Of a stretch of 64,000 nucleotides of DNA, positions 1-11,221 are shown in pieces. The position numbers and the translations under genes were made by a program. The DNA comes from Scalesia atractyloides (lineage: Eukaryota > Streptophyta > Magnoliopsida > Asterales > Asteraceae): positions 46,215,194 to 46,279,193 of the forward strand of contig CAMTDV010000003.1 of the NCBI GenBank assembly GCA_947069175.1, written 5' to 3'. Position 1 is the first letter of the stretch. Every line of letters begins with the position of its first letter. The notes beneath the pieces are model-generated. The model was not told the DNA's origin. It ran no database searches and worked only from the letters and a program-made list of their open reading frames with translations.

Positions 1-381
1 GCCGAACCATATCTGAGAGCTGCTAAAGGAGTTCGTGATGCACATACTGGAAAGAGATTGAAATCAGTGATGTGGCCATCGACCGACAAAGAATTGGTTA
101 TACCAGTTGCTCCTACATTTCCTCGTGGGATTCTTAAGAATTTCAATTTTTGGTTATATGACCTTAAAGTTGTAAGCGTTGCGATCGTGATAAAGGAGAA
201 GGCATTCAGAGTTAACGATGTGGTAAACTTAGTGAGCTTTCATGATGAAGACTTGCAGGTTCTTGCGTCTCATCAAATCAGAACTGCAGAGGTGTATGAA
301 GTTTGTGCCAAAGATTGGACTGCAGCGGTAGCAGGGATTATAGCTGGGAGGCTTAGTGTGGACGCTCAACCGAAAGACTAA
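1..381 (+). pseudogene. C-terminal fragment of a probable Sirevirus envelope-like ORF
   Basis: Open from the window edge to a stop at 379-381, about 126 codons, with no proper start inside the window. No domain is recognisable. The tail (pattern DEDLQVLASHQI followed by an alanine-rich end) resembles the ends I recall of envelope-like ORFs of composite-family Sireviruses, and the ORF is followed within 10-20 bases by a purine tract and LTR-like sequence, which is where such an ORF ends. Identity is inference; a plant gene 3' end is the alternative. If the reading is right, this is the 3' end of an element sharing the next LTR with the gag at 830. Confidence 0.4.
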
Positions 382-390
382 TGTAGTAAA

Positions 391-402
391 ACTAGGGGAG
401 AT
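391..402 (+). other. Polypurine tract before LTR
   Basis: ACTAGGGGAGAT immediately precedes a TCTTGG sequence that looks like a mutated TGTTGG LTR start. Primer tracts of copia elements sit directly 5' of the 3' LTR. Confidence 0.45.
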
Positions 403-520
403 TCTTGGGCTTAGATTGTTAAAGGCTTACTCATTAGGGATTATAATGGGCTTTGGTTGGTTTGTGGGCTTCCTAGTGCCTTATGGGCCTAGGATTGTAA
501 ATAGTGGGCTTGGTAGTGCT

Positions 521-529
521 TATAAATAG
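521..529 (+). promoter_or_regulatory. LTR TATA box
   Basis: TATAAATAG about 310 bases upstream of the gag ATG and downstream of five TGGGCY motifs, the site II motif bound by TCP factors in plants. Confidence 0.5.
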
Positions 530-620
530 AAATTCTAGGTTATGAAAGGGGGTTAGAGAGTTGTAATCAAAGAACTTGTATCAGACATCTTTTGGTGTAT
601 GCAAGTTGAAGTTATTCAAA

Positions 621-756
621 GTTGTTCTTCTTCCTAATCATTATTTTCGCTATTGATTAGGTTAGTGATACCTGTTTGATCTGTTTACGTTGTTCTTCTT
701 CCTAATCATTATTTCCGCTACTGATTAGGTTAGTGATACCTGTTTGATCCGTTTAC
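621..756 (+). repeat. 68-bp direct tandem duplication
   Basis: Two adjacent copies, 621-688 and 689-756, each beginning GTTGTTCTTCTTCC and ending GTTTAC. They differ at only a few positions. They lie between the TATA box and gag, in the likely R/U5 region. Confidence 0.95.
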
Positions 757-829
757 GGGACTTACATTTAGTGAAGAACTGATAAAGTGTCTCTCACAGA
801 CTCTGTTTTTCTTTAAAAAACTTGAGAAA

Positions 830-3620
830 ATGGCACAGAATGATCCCCACAACACATGCTTTAACAATAAACCACCTATGCTTGCTAGATCTGGATACAA
901 TATCTAGCAACATAGGATGGGGCATATGCTATCTCAACAAAATATAGGGTGTTGGAGATCTGTGGTTTTTGGACCACATGTTACAATGGTGCTAAGTATC
1001 GAAAACCACAATTTATATGAGCCAAAGAAGCCTGAAAATTATACCGAGCAAGATTATAAAAAAATCGAGCTAGATGCTAAAGCCTTTAGTATTGTGGCTA
1101 TGGCTCAACCAAATGATATCTATGCTGGCATGTTGCATTGTAACAGCGCCAAGCAGTTGTGGGATGCACTAAAGAACAATTTGGTGGGACTAAGGATGTT
1201 ATCGAGAACAATTGAGGAATCCTTAACCAGCAATATGAAACCTTCACACATGTTAAAGGGGAGACCCTAACATAACAGTTTGAATGTTTTTCTTGTCTAA
1301 TTAGTGAATTAAAGTTGGCAAAATAAAGAATTTTCAAAAGCCACTTTAAGCTACCGATTTCTGAGATCTCTGCCTGAAAAATGGGACACTATTGCTACAG
1401 TGATGAGAACATCCCCTGATTTGAAGGACATGAGCCTGACGCAACTACATGGAAAGCTTCTAACCTTTGAGAGGGAGCTTGTCCAAAAGAACAAATTCTA
1501 GGAAACTGGAAAAGCGTCTGATAGTTACATTTTTGGTAACACAACACTTTTGAGTCAGGAAGGTTCATCATCTGGAATCTAGATAGGAAATGATAAGCGT
1601 TTTGATCACTTTGTTGATCTATCAACATGTATCAAATCTGATCAACATTCCACAAACTATGCTCTTGCAACAAATGATGAAACTCATGTCATTAATAATA
1701 TGTTGTTTATCCTCGATGATCTAAAGCATATAGATCCTACTGATCTTGAGGAATTGGACATACTATATCAGGTATCTATACTCAGTATAAGGCTAACAAT
1801 TTTTACAAAAGGACTGGTAGAACTTACCCAGGATTAATGGTAGGTCTAAGGTGGGTTGGATAAATCCAAAATTAAATGTTTTAAGTGTAATAGGTTGGGA
1901 CACTTTGCTAGAGAATGCGAGAGTCAAAAGAACAACTCTGCACCAATGATTACATATCCTAGCCAAAGGACCCAATCTAATACACAACAGCAAATTTATT
2001 CCCAAACTACCCCTGGACCAAATGTGTAAAAGACAACTCATTTTGCGTAGACCATGACTCATGTACCTGTATACTATGTTCATGCACCCAAATGCCTTAA
2101 GTTTAGTATGTCCAAATGCATATGGCACATGTTCAAGTATCACAAGCTACTTCTGCTCCTGCAATAGTAGAGCCTAGTCAACAAAGCTTATTTAGACAAG
2201 GTTATGTTTACACAAGGCTATGTTGACTGGACTAGCTTACTAGAAAACAACTGATGAAATTTTGCATTAATTGCACATAACTGTAATGAACATGAAAAAT
2301 TTTGTTTTACGGCTATAGAGCATGATTCAGGTATAGTAGATCCACTTCAAACTTTTGGTGGTGAAGAGATTGTTGGTAAATCTGCTAAAAGCTCAGGTCA
2401 AGTACTTGTTGTTGACCCAGAGCATGCAGAGGGGATGGATGTGAAGCATTCCAAAAGTTCCACTGATTGTATTAGTGCTGATCAGATCAAATTAGCTGCA
2501 TCTATAAGGTATCACCTTAAACTCTTAAAGAGTTGTGTTCAGACAAATGCATCATAGCATTTGCTAACATAAAAGAGGTGAATGAGAACCTTAGAGAAAA
2601 TGTACATATCAGTGAACTTGTTCTTGGAAAACTAAAAAAAGATTTTAAAACAAGAATAGCTAAAAAAGACCTTGAGTTAAGCTGATGGAATCATGAAGCA
2701 TCTACAACCACAGACCAACTCTCGTCTATGATATATATATATCAAAGCAATAAAAAGGAGTTGGAATCTACATAGATCACCTGTGAAAAATGGGTAGAAT
2801 CCTATCACGGTTATGAGATGCTTCTGGATAAATTGATCAAGAGCAATGTGAAGTTTGCGGTTGGTTTAGAAAATATGACCAAGAACAAGAAATCCAAGCT
2901 TCCATTGACTCTGAAATGATTGAGATTATACCTACTACGTCATCTGGGGAAGAAATAAAAACCACTTAACCTAGTAGGAAGAAAATAATTCTTGAAAAAC
3001 CACTAAACTCCATTCAAGTTGAAACATTTAGGTATGAACTTAAACCTTCCTGGTCAGATGAATATGATGTTCAAGAGAATTTCAAACCCAATGATTTTAC
3101 AAACCCAAATGGTAATGACCCACCCAAGATAAAAATCATTCCTCTTACCAACTCTCAAACAGATATTAAAACATCTGTGCATGCAAAGAGAGATAAGGGT
3201 AAAAGGAAAGATAAGGATCCCAGCACTGAAGTGTGATTTCTATGGAAGATCAAATCATATAAAAAAAGACTGTTTTAAGCTTATAGCATATGATATCAAT
3301 AGAACAAATAGTGCCTGTGTATCCACCCCTGGGTGTACCATTTGTGGAAAACTCAACCATTTGACTCAACAATGTTCTTTTCTTAAACCATTTAATGTAA
3401 ATTTAAATCGGCCAAGAAAGAAAATGGACTTCTAAAGGGAAGATGGGCCTGGTAATAGGAATACCCAGTCTCTTCCCAAAAGAGTTGAGTCAGATCACAT
3501 TGTTTATCCACAAAAGTCAAAACAGCTTCCTGCACAGAGGTCAAGTCAAACCTCTGTTGCATCACAAAAGCACCACCCAAAGGCTATAGGCAACAACCAC
3601 ACAATAGGTTGCCTTACAAG
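830..3620 (+). pseudogene. gag: Degenerate Ty1/copia (Sirevirus-like) gag
   Basis: Starts at ATG 830 (MAQNDPHN, then PPMLARSGY), the usual opening of copia Gag. A UBN2-type Gag domain follows in broken frames: 917-1270 (LWDALKNN) and 1330-1500 (LRSLPEKWDTIATVMRTS). A CX2CX4HX4C zinc knuckle (CFKCNRLGHFAREC) lies near 1878-1920. The 2560-2900 stretch reads as a helical region with CEKWVESYHGYEMLLDKL, typical of Sirevirus Gag. A second knuckle region is at 3181-3435: one finger has its second Cys replaced by Tyr, the next (CTICGKLNHLTQQC) is intact. Many stops and shifts, so non-functional. No protease, integrase or RT follows before the envelope-like ORF. Confidence 0.72.
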
Positions 3621-4656
3621 TATATAGAACCTGCACTGCAGCCTCAAAAGACTAGGGTAAACATGCATCCACATGGGTATCAACATCCTGTTGGGAATGG
3701 TCAACTTTCGATCGACCCAAGTGTACAGAGGGTCAAAAACACTTGTTGGAGATTGTACAAAAACTCCTAGTGACCAAATACCATTCGCAAGAAGCCATTG
3801 TAGTGGTTGATAACACCAAATCCAATATAGAAAATGATTTGGATCATCTGCAAGATTGACCCATTGTCCATCATCTGTAAGGAACCACTGTTGGTAATTT
3901 AAAAGTACTAGCAGGGGTTACCTGTGCATATATCATCTATCCCAATAATAAATAAAAAATTGTTTTGACAAAATCTTTCATTTCTTTGTTTAATTTATGT
4001 CTTAAAATTTAGAAAAACCAAAATTTATTGTTTAAAAATCAAGAAAAGATTGACAAAATCACCAAAAACTTTGTTCAAAGGAGTAAAACAATTGTTTCAA
4101 TGGTTCAAAAGTCTGTTCAAGTGTGATAACCACTGTTTAAGGCAAAAGAACCACTGTTTTCCAAAACCATTGTTTGTATTTAAAAGTCAAATGGAACCAC
4201 TCTTTTCATCCAAAACTCTGTTTAAGCCAACAAAGGTTTCAAACAGGGGATTTTCAAAACTCTATTGACCAAAAGTCAATCAGATGTTTCAAAACACCGA
4301 TCGTGTTATCCAAAGGTCTCTTGAGTCAATAGAGGCTTCGAAATATATTTTGAAAAACTGATCTTTCGTATCTTCATCAGTGGGGTTTTTTAGTAGAACC
4401 CACTTCCTGAACAGATGTTTGCTATGACAAATAACATCTGATCACGTGGACGAAAAGGCAACAGTTATCCACGCTGGGATCCCTGTTCCATAAACCCTAT
4501 AAAAACCCATGAGAAACAGAGTTTACTTATATCTTCCATTACTGAAAATTCAAAAGCATCAAAAGAGAAAAACTCTGAATTTGCTTCCATCGAACTCTTC
4601 TTTCAATCAAAAGAATTTCTCAAAATATTTTCAAAAGATTTGAACAAAAGTTCATC
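3621..4656 (+). other. Gag to envelope-like spacer, no pol
   Basis: About 1 kb with no coding signal that I can recognise. The 4050-4330 part is rich in imperfect repeats of ACCACTGTTT and GGTTCAAA type. The end looks promoter-like (separate entry). In Sireviruses pol should lie before this spacer; here it is absent. Confidence 0.5.
4444..4508 (+). promoter_or_regulatory. Promoter-like sequence upstream of envelope-like ORF
   Basis: A G-box core (CACGTGG) at 4444-4450 and a TATA-like CCTATAAAAACCC at 4496-4508 lie about 150 bases before the ATG at 4657, followed by a C/A-rich, ATG-poor leader. Candidate internal promoter, or a remnant of another LTR. Confidence 0.3.
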
Positions 4657-6007
4657 ATGGATCTCGAAATCAAAACCCCTCACAATTACCTGTCGTATCT
4701 TGTAAAACACAGCAAGTATACGGACTTTCACTCCATTATTGACATCATAAATTCCTCCAAATATATCTACATCCTCACTGTCGACGCACCCATCTATCTT
4801 TCCACACTCAGAGAATTATAGGCAAATGCAAAGTTGTCTTTGCAAAACAAAAGGCCCTATCTCATTTCCTCCACCACTAATAAAGAACATGTGGAAATCA
4901 CTGCAGAATCCATCTCCACAATGTTTCAATTAGAGGATTTGACATGTATGGAAACTTACCCCAAAAATGACTTACATGTGAGTTTATATAATGAAGGTCA
5001 GACGGTGGGAGCAACACTTTATAAATTAAAGTTCCCACCTGAAATGAAATTCTTTATCTATACTCTCTTGGTTTGCCTCTTTGCTAAAACCAGTGCTTTT
5101 AATGAGACACCCCTAAAAATCAGTATCTAGGCTATGATATTTTGAGAAATTCAAACCATAAGCTATCCCATACATTGTTTCTTGATTTGATGGCAAATTT
5201 GAGGGCAATCAAGAGAGGTACTGTCAATCTTTTTCTTATCTATCCAAGGTTGTTGAGCTTCTACCTGAAAAACATTTTAAGAAAAGAAAGTTTTGAAAAA
5301 GGTGAAGCAATTGAAAACAATAGTCTCTCAAATGAAACTTTTACTCGCATGATGGCTAAAAGCTAAGAAAATGTGGTAAATGAAAACATTTTAGAAAACC
5401 AAGCCACAGATGTTACAATATCTGTTGCTGAGCCCACTACTCCTGGTGACCATGGTGCACAACCCAGCACTGTGGAACCCACACCAAACATTTCCTAACA
5501 AACCTCATCTTTTCCTATCCCCAAATCAAAAAGAAGAACCACAAAAAAGGTATCTCTAGGGGTTGAGATGCAAGACCCTATTGCAGCACAAAAGCAACAA
5601 ACCTAAATATCTGTTCTTACTTCCTCACAATAGATGCAAGCATCTCCTCCCAGCCAAACTCCTCACTCTTCCTCACAAACGGTAGGTGTTGTAAGCACAG
5701 GGGACACACATCAAGGGGGAGATATATCACTTGATTATCTCTTCTCAAGCCACTCTCCCTGGGTTGCTTCTTTTTATTCACCACCACCTACATCAATAGT
5801 TCATTCACCCCTACAAAAATTGCTTGATGCATTTAATACATCTGACTTGCATATACCTAGTTCCTCTTAACAAACAATTAAAGAGAGTTCCCTCCAACAA
5901 GTGACTAGGGCAAGCTCAGGGATCATTGTTATCCCATAAGCAGAGGAGGCAACACCTCCAGTGTCCAAATAGACACAGGTTGGTATTTCAAGTGGGTCAA
6001 CTACTAC
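4657..6007 (+). pseudogene. Envelope-like ORF, N-terminal part (outer copia element)
   Basis: Begins at ATG 4657 (MDLEIKTPHNYLSYLVKHSK). The fold resembles that of the minus-strand envelope-like ORF of element E: an N-terminal conserved domain followed by a low-complexity Ser/Pro/Thr-rich section. Stops occur near 4819 and 5128, and a shift near 5140 moves the reading frame to that of 5142-5366. The part after 5380 is Ser/Pro-rich. This ORF class is known from Sireviruses and its function is unsettled. It is cut at 6007 by element A and continues at 15193 and probably at 53488. Confidence 0.6.
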
Positions 6008-7475
6008 TATCACACCCCAACCGATGGCAAAATCATTGGGGCGGACGAAGTATATTGCTCGAGACTTCATAACGCTAATTCGTGATAAGTAAATTAAGGA
6101 ACAATATTTCATTTCATTTCTAGAATTCAAGTACATAGTTTGGAATCAAAGTAGACATCAAAATGTAAAGTACAACAATGAAATCAAAGTACAAGGTACA
6201 ACATAAGCCTAAATTAAAAGTGGGTTTCTAGTGCATCCTACTAGATTCCATGCATCCTTTATCATCATCCCGATCCTGCAACATATATAAAGTACAGTTC
6301 AACACACGAGGGATTGGCGAGCATACAAGTTTGAATACTATATAACGTAAAAGGTTTAAACATTCGACATGCCATAAACATTACTTAAACTATCATACAA
6401 TGCTAGTAATGCGACTATACATGTCAACCCAAAGTTTACCGCTAGTGTAATCTAATAATAGCAATGACTAGACCGTTTGATTACTTAACATGACCTCATG
6501 AATACGGGCGGTGCGTTAATCCTATAGCACTATACATGTTAAGGGAGGCTTATACACAGTTAATGATGTAGTATAAAGCATTCGATTCTAACATGAATAA
6601 GTTACAAGTATTCGTATTAAGCATGTATGATTGATGTTTATGTTGTCATTCAACATAATGAGTTGTGTTCAGTGGGTTGATATAACATATAAGTTGCACC
6701 CCGAAAGTGTAAAGATAAAGAGGGGAGTCCAGTATGCTCAAAGTTTTGCAAGCTTCCGAGTAATCCGGGATCTGGTGAGTTGAGGTGAGGTGATGAACAC
6801 CCAAGTTACCCTACATGAGGGAAACAGAGGTGAGTGAATAGACTGTGTTTGGATAAGGATTCAGATTTGAAATAAGAAAATACAGAAAGAAAAGGTGGAA
6901 AATGCCACTTCGTACGAAGTGACTGTGCACTTCGTGTGAAGTGACAGTTTCTAGAATGATTTAGCTTGTTTTGCACCCGTTTTGACACCCATTTCCGTGA
7001 ACGAGAATTTTGGTAACGAGACATAACAGTCTAGGGCCATAACACTTAATCAGAATGCGATTCATATTATGCCCAGACCAGTTTGTTAAGAAAATATAAT
7101 AGATACATGTAATTTATGTTCGTTTTAGTCAAGTTTGTCATAGATGTCAAGCAAGGAGGTATGGAACCTCGTTATATGATTCACCAAAGCAGTAAGTTTA
7201 TCAACATAGTTCAAGTGAGGTGTGGAACTTAATTCAGGTAGCCAAGACTCCAAACGTTCTCACACTTGCTGCAACACAAGTCCAATCCTAGTGAGGATGA
7301 TGAACTCGGTTAGCTCCTAGACTTGATACAAAAGAGGAAGAATTATAAGAGAAATGACAAGGTAATAGTGAGCTGAACTCACTTAGAAGATTCTAGGAAC
7401 AATCTTCCAATAATTCGGAAGTTTCAGAGTGGGAATGAGAGTGTTCGGAAAGATTGATGTGGTGAGGAGGGTGTG

Positions 7476-7485
7476 TATTTATAGG
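7476..7485 (-). promoter_or_regulatory. Element A LTR TATA box
   Basis: Minus-strand CTATAAATA followed by a C/A-rich leader; the same site occurs in the other A LTR at 14813-14822. Confidence 0.6.
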
Positions 7486-7503
7486 TAAAGTTGCTGCCAG
7501 CTC

Positions 7504-7610
7504 CTCTTCGTGCGAAGTGTGTCCACTTCATGCAAAGTGTACTTCACTTCGTGCGAAGTGTGTCCACTTTGTGCAAAGTGTACTTCACTTCGTAGGAAGT
7601 GGGTTCAACT
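7504..7610. repeat. Palindromic CACTTCGTGCGAAGTG array
   Basis: Five successive variants of a 16-bp palindrome, alternating perfect (CTTCGTGCGAAG) and CAT/AAA-degraded forms, next to the LTR TATA box. Related copies are at 6904-6950, 13395-13520, 14150-14230 and 14838-14885. Confidence 0.85.
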
Positions 7611-7913
7611 CGAACGAGTGAGTTGGTTTCGGGCTGTTTTTACGTATTTTTGCCGGTTTTCGAGTATTCCAAGTATAAAGTTGTAACGTATGAGTATTGC
7701 ATGTATAATAAGTTGATTTGCATGTAAGTATGTATTCGCATGATTAATTGCAAGTATAATAAGTATAGGTTAAATAAGTGTTTCATTATGATCATCGTCC
7801 CGGATTACAAGGTTGGAAAGAAAATACGAATAAGAAACGAATACAAGTTTCCATAAATAGAAATACGATTACACTTTTTAAATAATGAAAATACAAGAAT
7901 GCGAGGCATAACA

Positions 7914-7948
7914 GTCTCCCTACTTTAGGAAATTTCGTCCCAAAATTT
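7914..7948 (-). other. Element A polypurine tract and pre-PPT palindrome
   Basis: Minus strand reads AAAGTAGGGAGAC directly before the LTR TGTT. Next to it, at 7930-7948, is an inverted repeat AAATTTCG / CAAAATTT (one mismatch), the position of a perfect palindrome in elements C and D. Confidence 0.75.
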
Positions 7949-10900
7949 ATTCTAGAGAAAGACTCAACGAAAAGGTGCGGATGCTTGGTCTTCATTTAAC
8001 TCTCGAGTTCCCACGTGAATTCAGTGCCATGTTTGCCTTCCCATCGTACCTTGACTATGGGAATGCGACTGCACTTAAGTTGCTTGGTTCCTCGGGCCAT
8101 GATTTCGACCGGTTTTCCACAAAGTGGAGGGACTCGTTGATTTGTAAGTCGTCAAGTGAAACTTGAAGTCCTTCTTCATAAGCACTTCTTGAGGTTTGAG
8201 ATGTGAAAGATAGGATGAACATTGTTGAGCTCTTGAGGTAGGTCTAGTCGATACGCTACCTTGCCAATCCTTCCGAGAATCTTGAAAGGACCTACGAAGC
8301 AAGGAACGAGTTTCCCTTTCTTACCAAATTAAACCACTCCTTTCCAAGGGGATACCTTGAGAAGTACATGATCACCCACGTTGAATTCCAAAGGTTTACG
8401 TCTCTTATCAGTGTAACTATTTTGTCGACTTCGAGCCTTGAGCAGGTTATCACGGATTTGTAGGATCTTGTCCATCGTTTCTTGTATGAGCTCGGGACCG
8501 GTGATCTGAGCTTCTCTGATTTCGTGCCAACAAATAGGTGAATGACACTTACGACCATACAATGCTTCGAATGGTGCCATTTGAATACTAGCGTGATAAC
8601 TGTTATTATACGAGAATTCTACCTAAGGCAAATGTATATCCCAGTTGCCACCAAAATCGATTATGCAAGAACGAAGCATATCCTCAAGCGTTTAGATAGT
8701 ACGCTCGGTTTGACCGTCAGACTGAAGATGAAAACCTGTACTAAGGTTAAGATGAGTACCAAGGGCTTTTTGAAAGGTTTGCCTAGAGAAGGGAAGTGAA
8801 ACGACCATCACGGTCCGAAATGATGTCTATGGGGATACCATGACAAAATATGACTTCATCCGTGTAGATACGAGCCAATTTCTCGACTTTGTAATCTTCA
8901 CGAATGGGAGGAAATGAGCAGATTTGGTCAAACGATCGATGATTACCCAAATGCTATCATAACCATAGGAAGTACGAGAGAGTTTGGTGATGAAATCCGT
9001 AGCTATACTCTCCCCTTTCCAAACTGGAATTTCTGGTTGTACAAGTAGGCCAGAGAGATGTTGATACTCAACCTTCACCTTTGAACAGGTTAGGCATTTC
9101 GAAACGTTGGTGGCGGTATCCTTCTTCATACCAGCCACCAATAAGACATGCGAAGGTCTCGGTACATCTTGTCAGTAACAGGATGAACGGAATACCGGGA
9201 TTTGTGAGCTTCCTTCAACAAGAAGTCACAAAGGTTGTCATGATTAGGAATCCACATGCGGTCGAGATAGTACAAAATACCATTAGGTTTAGACACAAGT
9301 TGATTTTCAGCACCACACTTCATCTCATTGTATACGTTATTCTCGTTAATGGATGAGTATTGTGCTTCATGAATGTGTCCACGAAGGTCCTTTAGAATCT
9401 GGAAACAACGAATGCTCTTCACATGGGTTTTACGACTAAGGGCGTCGGCCACAACATTCGCTTTACCAAGATGGTAACGAATCTCGCAGCGTAGTAGTTG
9501 AGCAATTCCACCCATTGACTTTAATGCATGTTGAGCTCTTTTTGGTTAAAGATGTGTTGAAGGCTCTAATGGTCGGTGAAGACCACACACTTAGTACCAT
9601 AAAGGTAGTGTCGCCAAATCTTTAACGCAAACCACCAAGTTAAAGGTCGTGAGTAGTGTAGTTCTTTTCATGTATCTTGAGTTGCCTTGAAGCGTATGCG
9701 ATGACCTTGTCTCGTTGCATAAGAACACAACCAAGACCTTGATTAGAGGCATCTCAGTACACAACAAAGTCGTTGTTTCCATCAGGAAGAGCTAGAATAG
9801 GAGCATTGCAAAGCATATCCTTGAGCGTTTGGAAAGACTCCTCTTGTTCAGATCCCCAACAAAAGGCTTATCTTTTTTAAGTCAAGGGGGTGAGAGGTAT
9901 GACAATTTTCAAAAAGTTGGAGATGAATCGGCGATAATAACCCGCCAATCCAAGGAAGGAACGAACCTTAGTTGGGGATTTTGGTGCAATCCAGTTCTAA
10001 ACTGCTTCAATTTTGGTAAAATCCACGTGTATACCTTTCTCATTCACAACATGTCCAATAAATTGAACTTCCTTTAGCAAGAATTCACACTTGGAGAATT
10101 TGGCATAAATTCGTTCACCACGCAGGAGTTCAAGGATTAGATGCAATTGTCACTCATGCTCGTCTTAGGTTTTAGAGTAAATGTGGATATCGCCTATGAA
10201 TACGATCACGAAGCGATCCAAGTATAACTTACACACACAGTTCATCAAATCCATGAAAACCGTAGGTGCATTGGTTAACCCAAAAGGCATGACTACGAAC
10301 TCGTAATGGCCATATCGAGTACGAAAAGCAGTTTTGGGATATCCTCTTTGAGGACTCAAAGTTGATGGTAGCCAGAACAAAGATCGATTTTTAAAAAACA
10401 CGTTGCGCCTTGGAGTTGATCGAAGAGATCACAGATGCGAGGAAGAGGATAAAGGTTCTTGACAGTGAGTTCGTTGAGTTCATGATAGTCGATACACATA
10501 TGAAAAGAACCGTCCTTCTTAATAAAAAGTACTGGAGCGCCCCAAGGAGAAGTACTAGGGCGTATGAAGCCTTTATCAAGTAACTCTTGAAGTTGGCTTG
10601 ATAGCTCTTGCATTTCCGATGGTGCGAGATGATAAGGAGATTTAGCAACAGGCGTAGCACTAGGAATGAGGTCAATACGAAAGTCAACAGATTGAGGAGG
10701 AGGAGGACCAGGTAGGTCTTCAGGAAAAACGTTAAGAAAATCGCAAACAATAGGAACCTCACTCACGCTTTTTCCTTTATCTTTCTTTTCAACGATGTGG
10801 GAAAGAAAGGCAAAGTACTCGTTGCGCAAGTACTTGTTTGCTTGAGTACATGACATACGTTTAAGGCCTTTAGAAGGTTTCTAACCATAGACATGTAACG

Positions 10901-11221
10901 AATCGCCAAAAGGAAGAGGAATACGAATGAATTTCCCAGAACAAACAACTTCAGCATGGACTCTATGAAGCCAATCTATGCCTATGATGATATCGAAACT
11001 ACCCAACTACATGGGTATGAGGTCAATCGAAAACTTGTGATCGTTATGATCGAGAGTGCAATTAGGAAGAACATAATCGAAAATTGTTGATTTGCCATTA
11101 GCAACTTCGACATTGAACGAAATTGGTAACTTAGAGCGTCTACACTTAAGCATTTGTTCAAATTCAGTGGATACAAAACTGTTATCTGCGTCAGTATCAA
11201 ATAAACATGAAGCACAAACAT
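7949..11221 (-). pseudogene. pol: Element A pol: protease, RT, RNase H, integrase, chromodomain
   Basis: Reading leftwards: aspartic protease near 11200 with active site DTDA instead of DTGA; RT at 10856-10165 (PEDLPG start, CIDYHELNELT, RYGHYEFVVMPFGLTNAP) whose catalytic FIDD has become FIGD; RNase H near 9900-9430; integrase HHCC finger at 9260-9080 (MKKDTATNVSKCLTCSKVK); core domain near 9010-8340 (MAPFEALYGRK); an LLKVSPWKG module; and a chromodomain-like end near 8170-7960. Frames change repeatedly and stops are frequent. The mutated protease and RT catalytic residues also argue that it is dead. Confidence 0.88.

Larger units (their letters stand above)
403..757 (+). mobile_element. LTR of the outer copia element (approximate ends)
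   Basis: Lies between the purine tract and a copia gag. It has a TATA box at 521-529 and several TGGGCC/TGGGCT motifs upstream of it (near 405, 447, 465, 483 and 506), as expected for U3. The 3' end is uncertain because no tRNA-iMet primer site follows. A 68-bp tandem duplication fills the 3' part. No second copy of this LTR is in the window, so the ends cannot be checked by alignment. Confidence 0.5.
6008..7913 (-). mobile_element. Element A 3' LTR
   Basis: Reads TGTTATGCCTCGC at its 5' end (plus coordinate 7913) and ends GGGGTGTGATA; the terminal TGTGACA has mutated. TATA box (minus strand CTATAAATA) at 7476-7485. It carries two clusters of 16-bp palindromes of CACTTCGTGCGAAGTG type, at 6904-6950 and 7504-7610. 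It is longer than the partner LTR because that one has lost roughly 350 bases. Confidence 0.9.

Noticed and set aside
1..381. Host gene 3' end
   Set aside because: Possible, but a purine tract and LTR follow at once, so an element ORF is more likely. Confidence is stated as low.
8836..9356. Plus-strand ORFs inside element A pol
   Set aside because: Shadows of the minus-strand integrase and RNase H.
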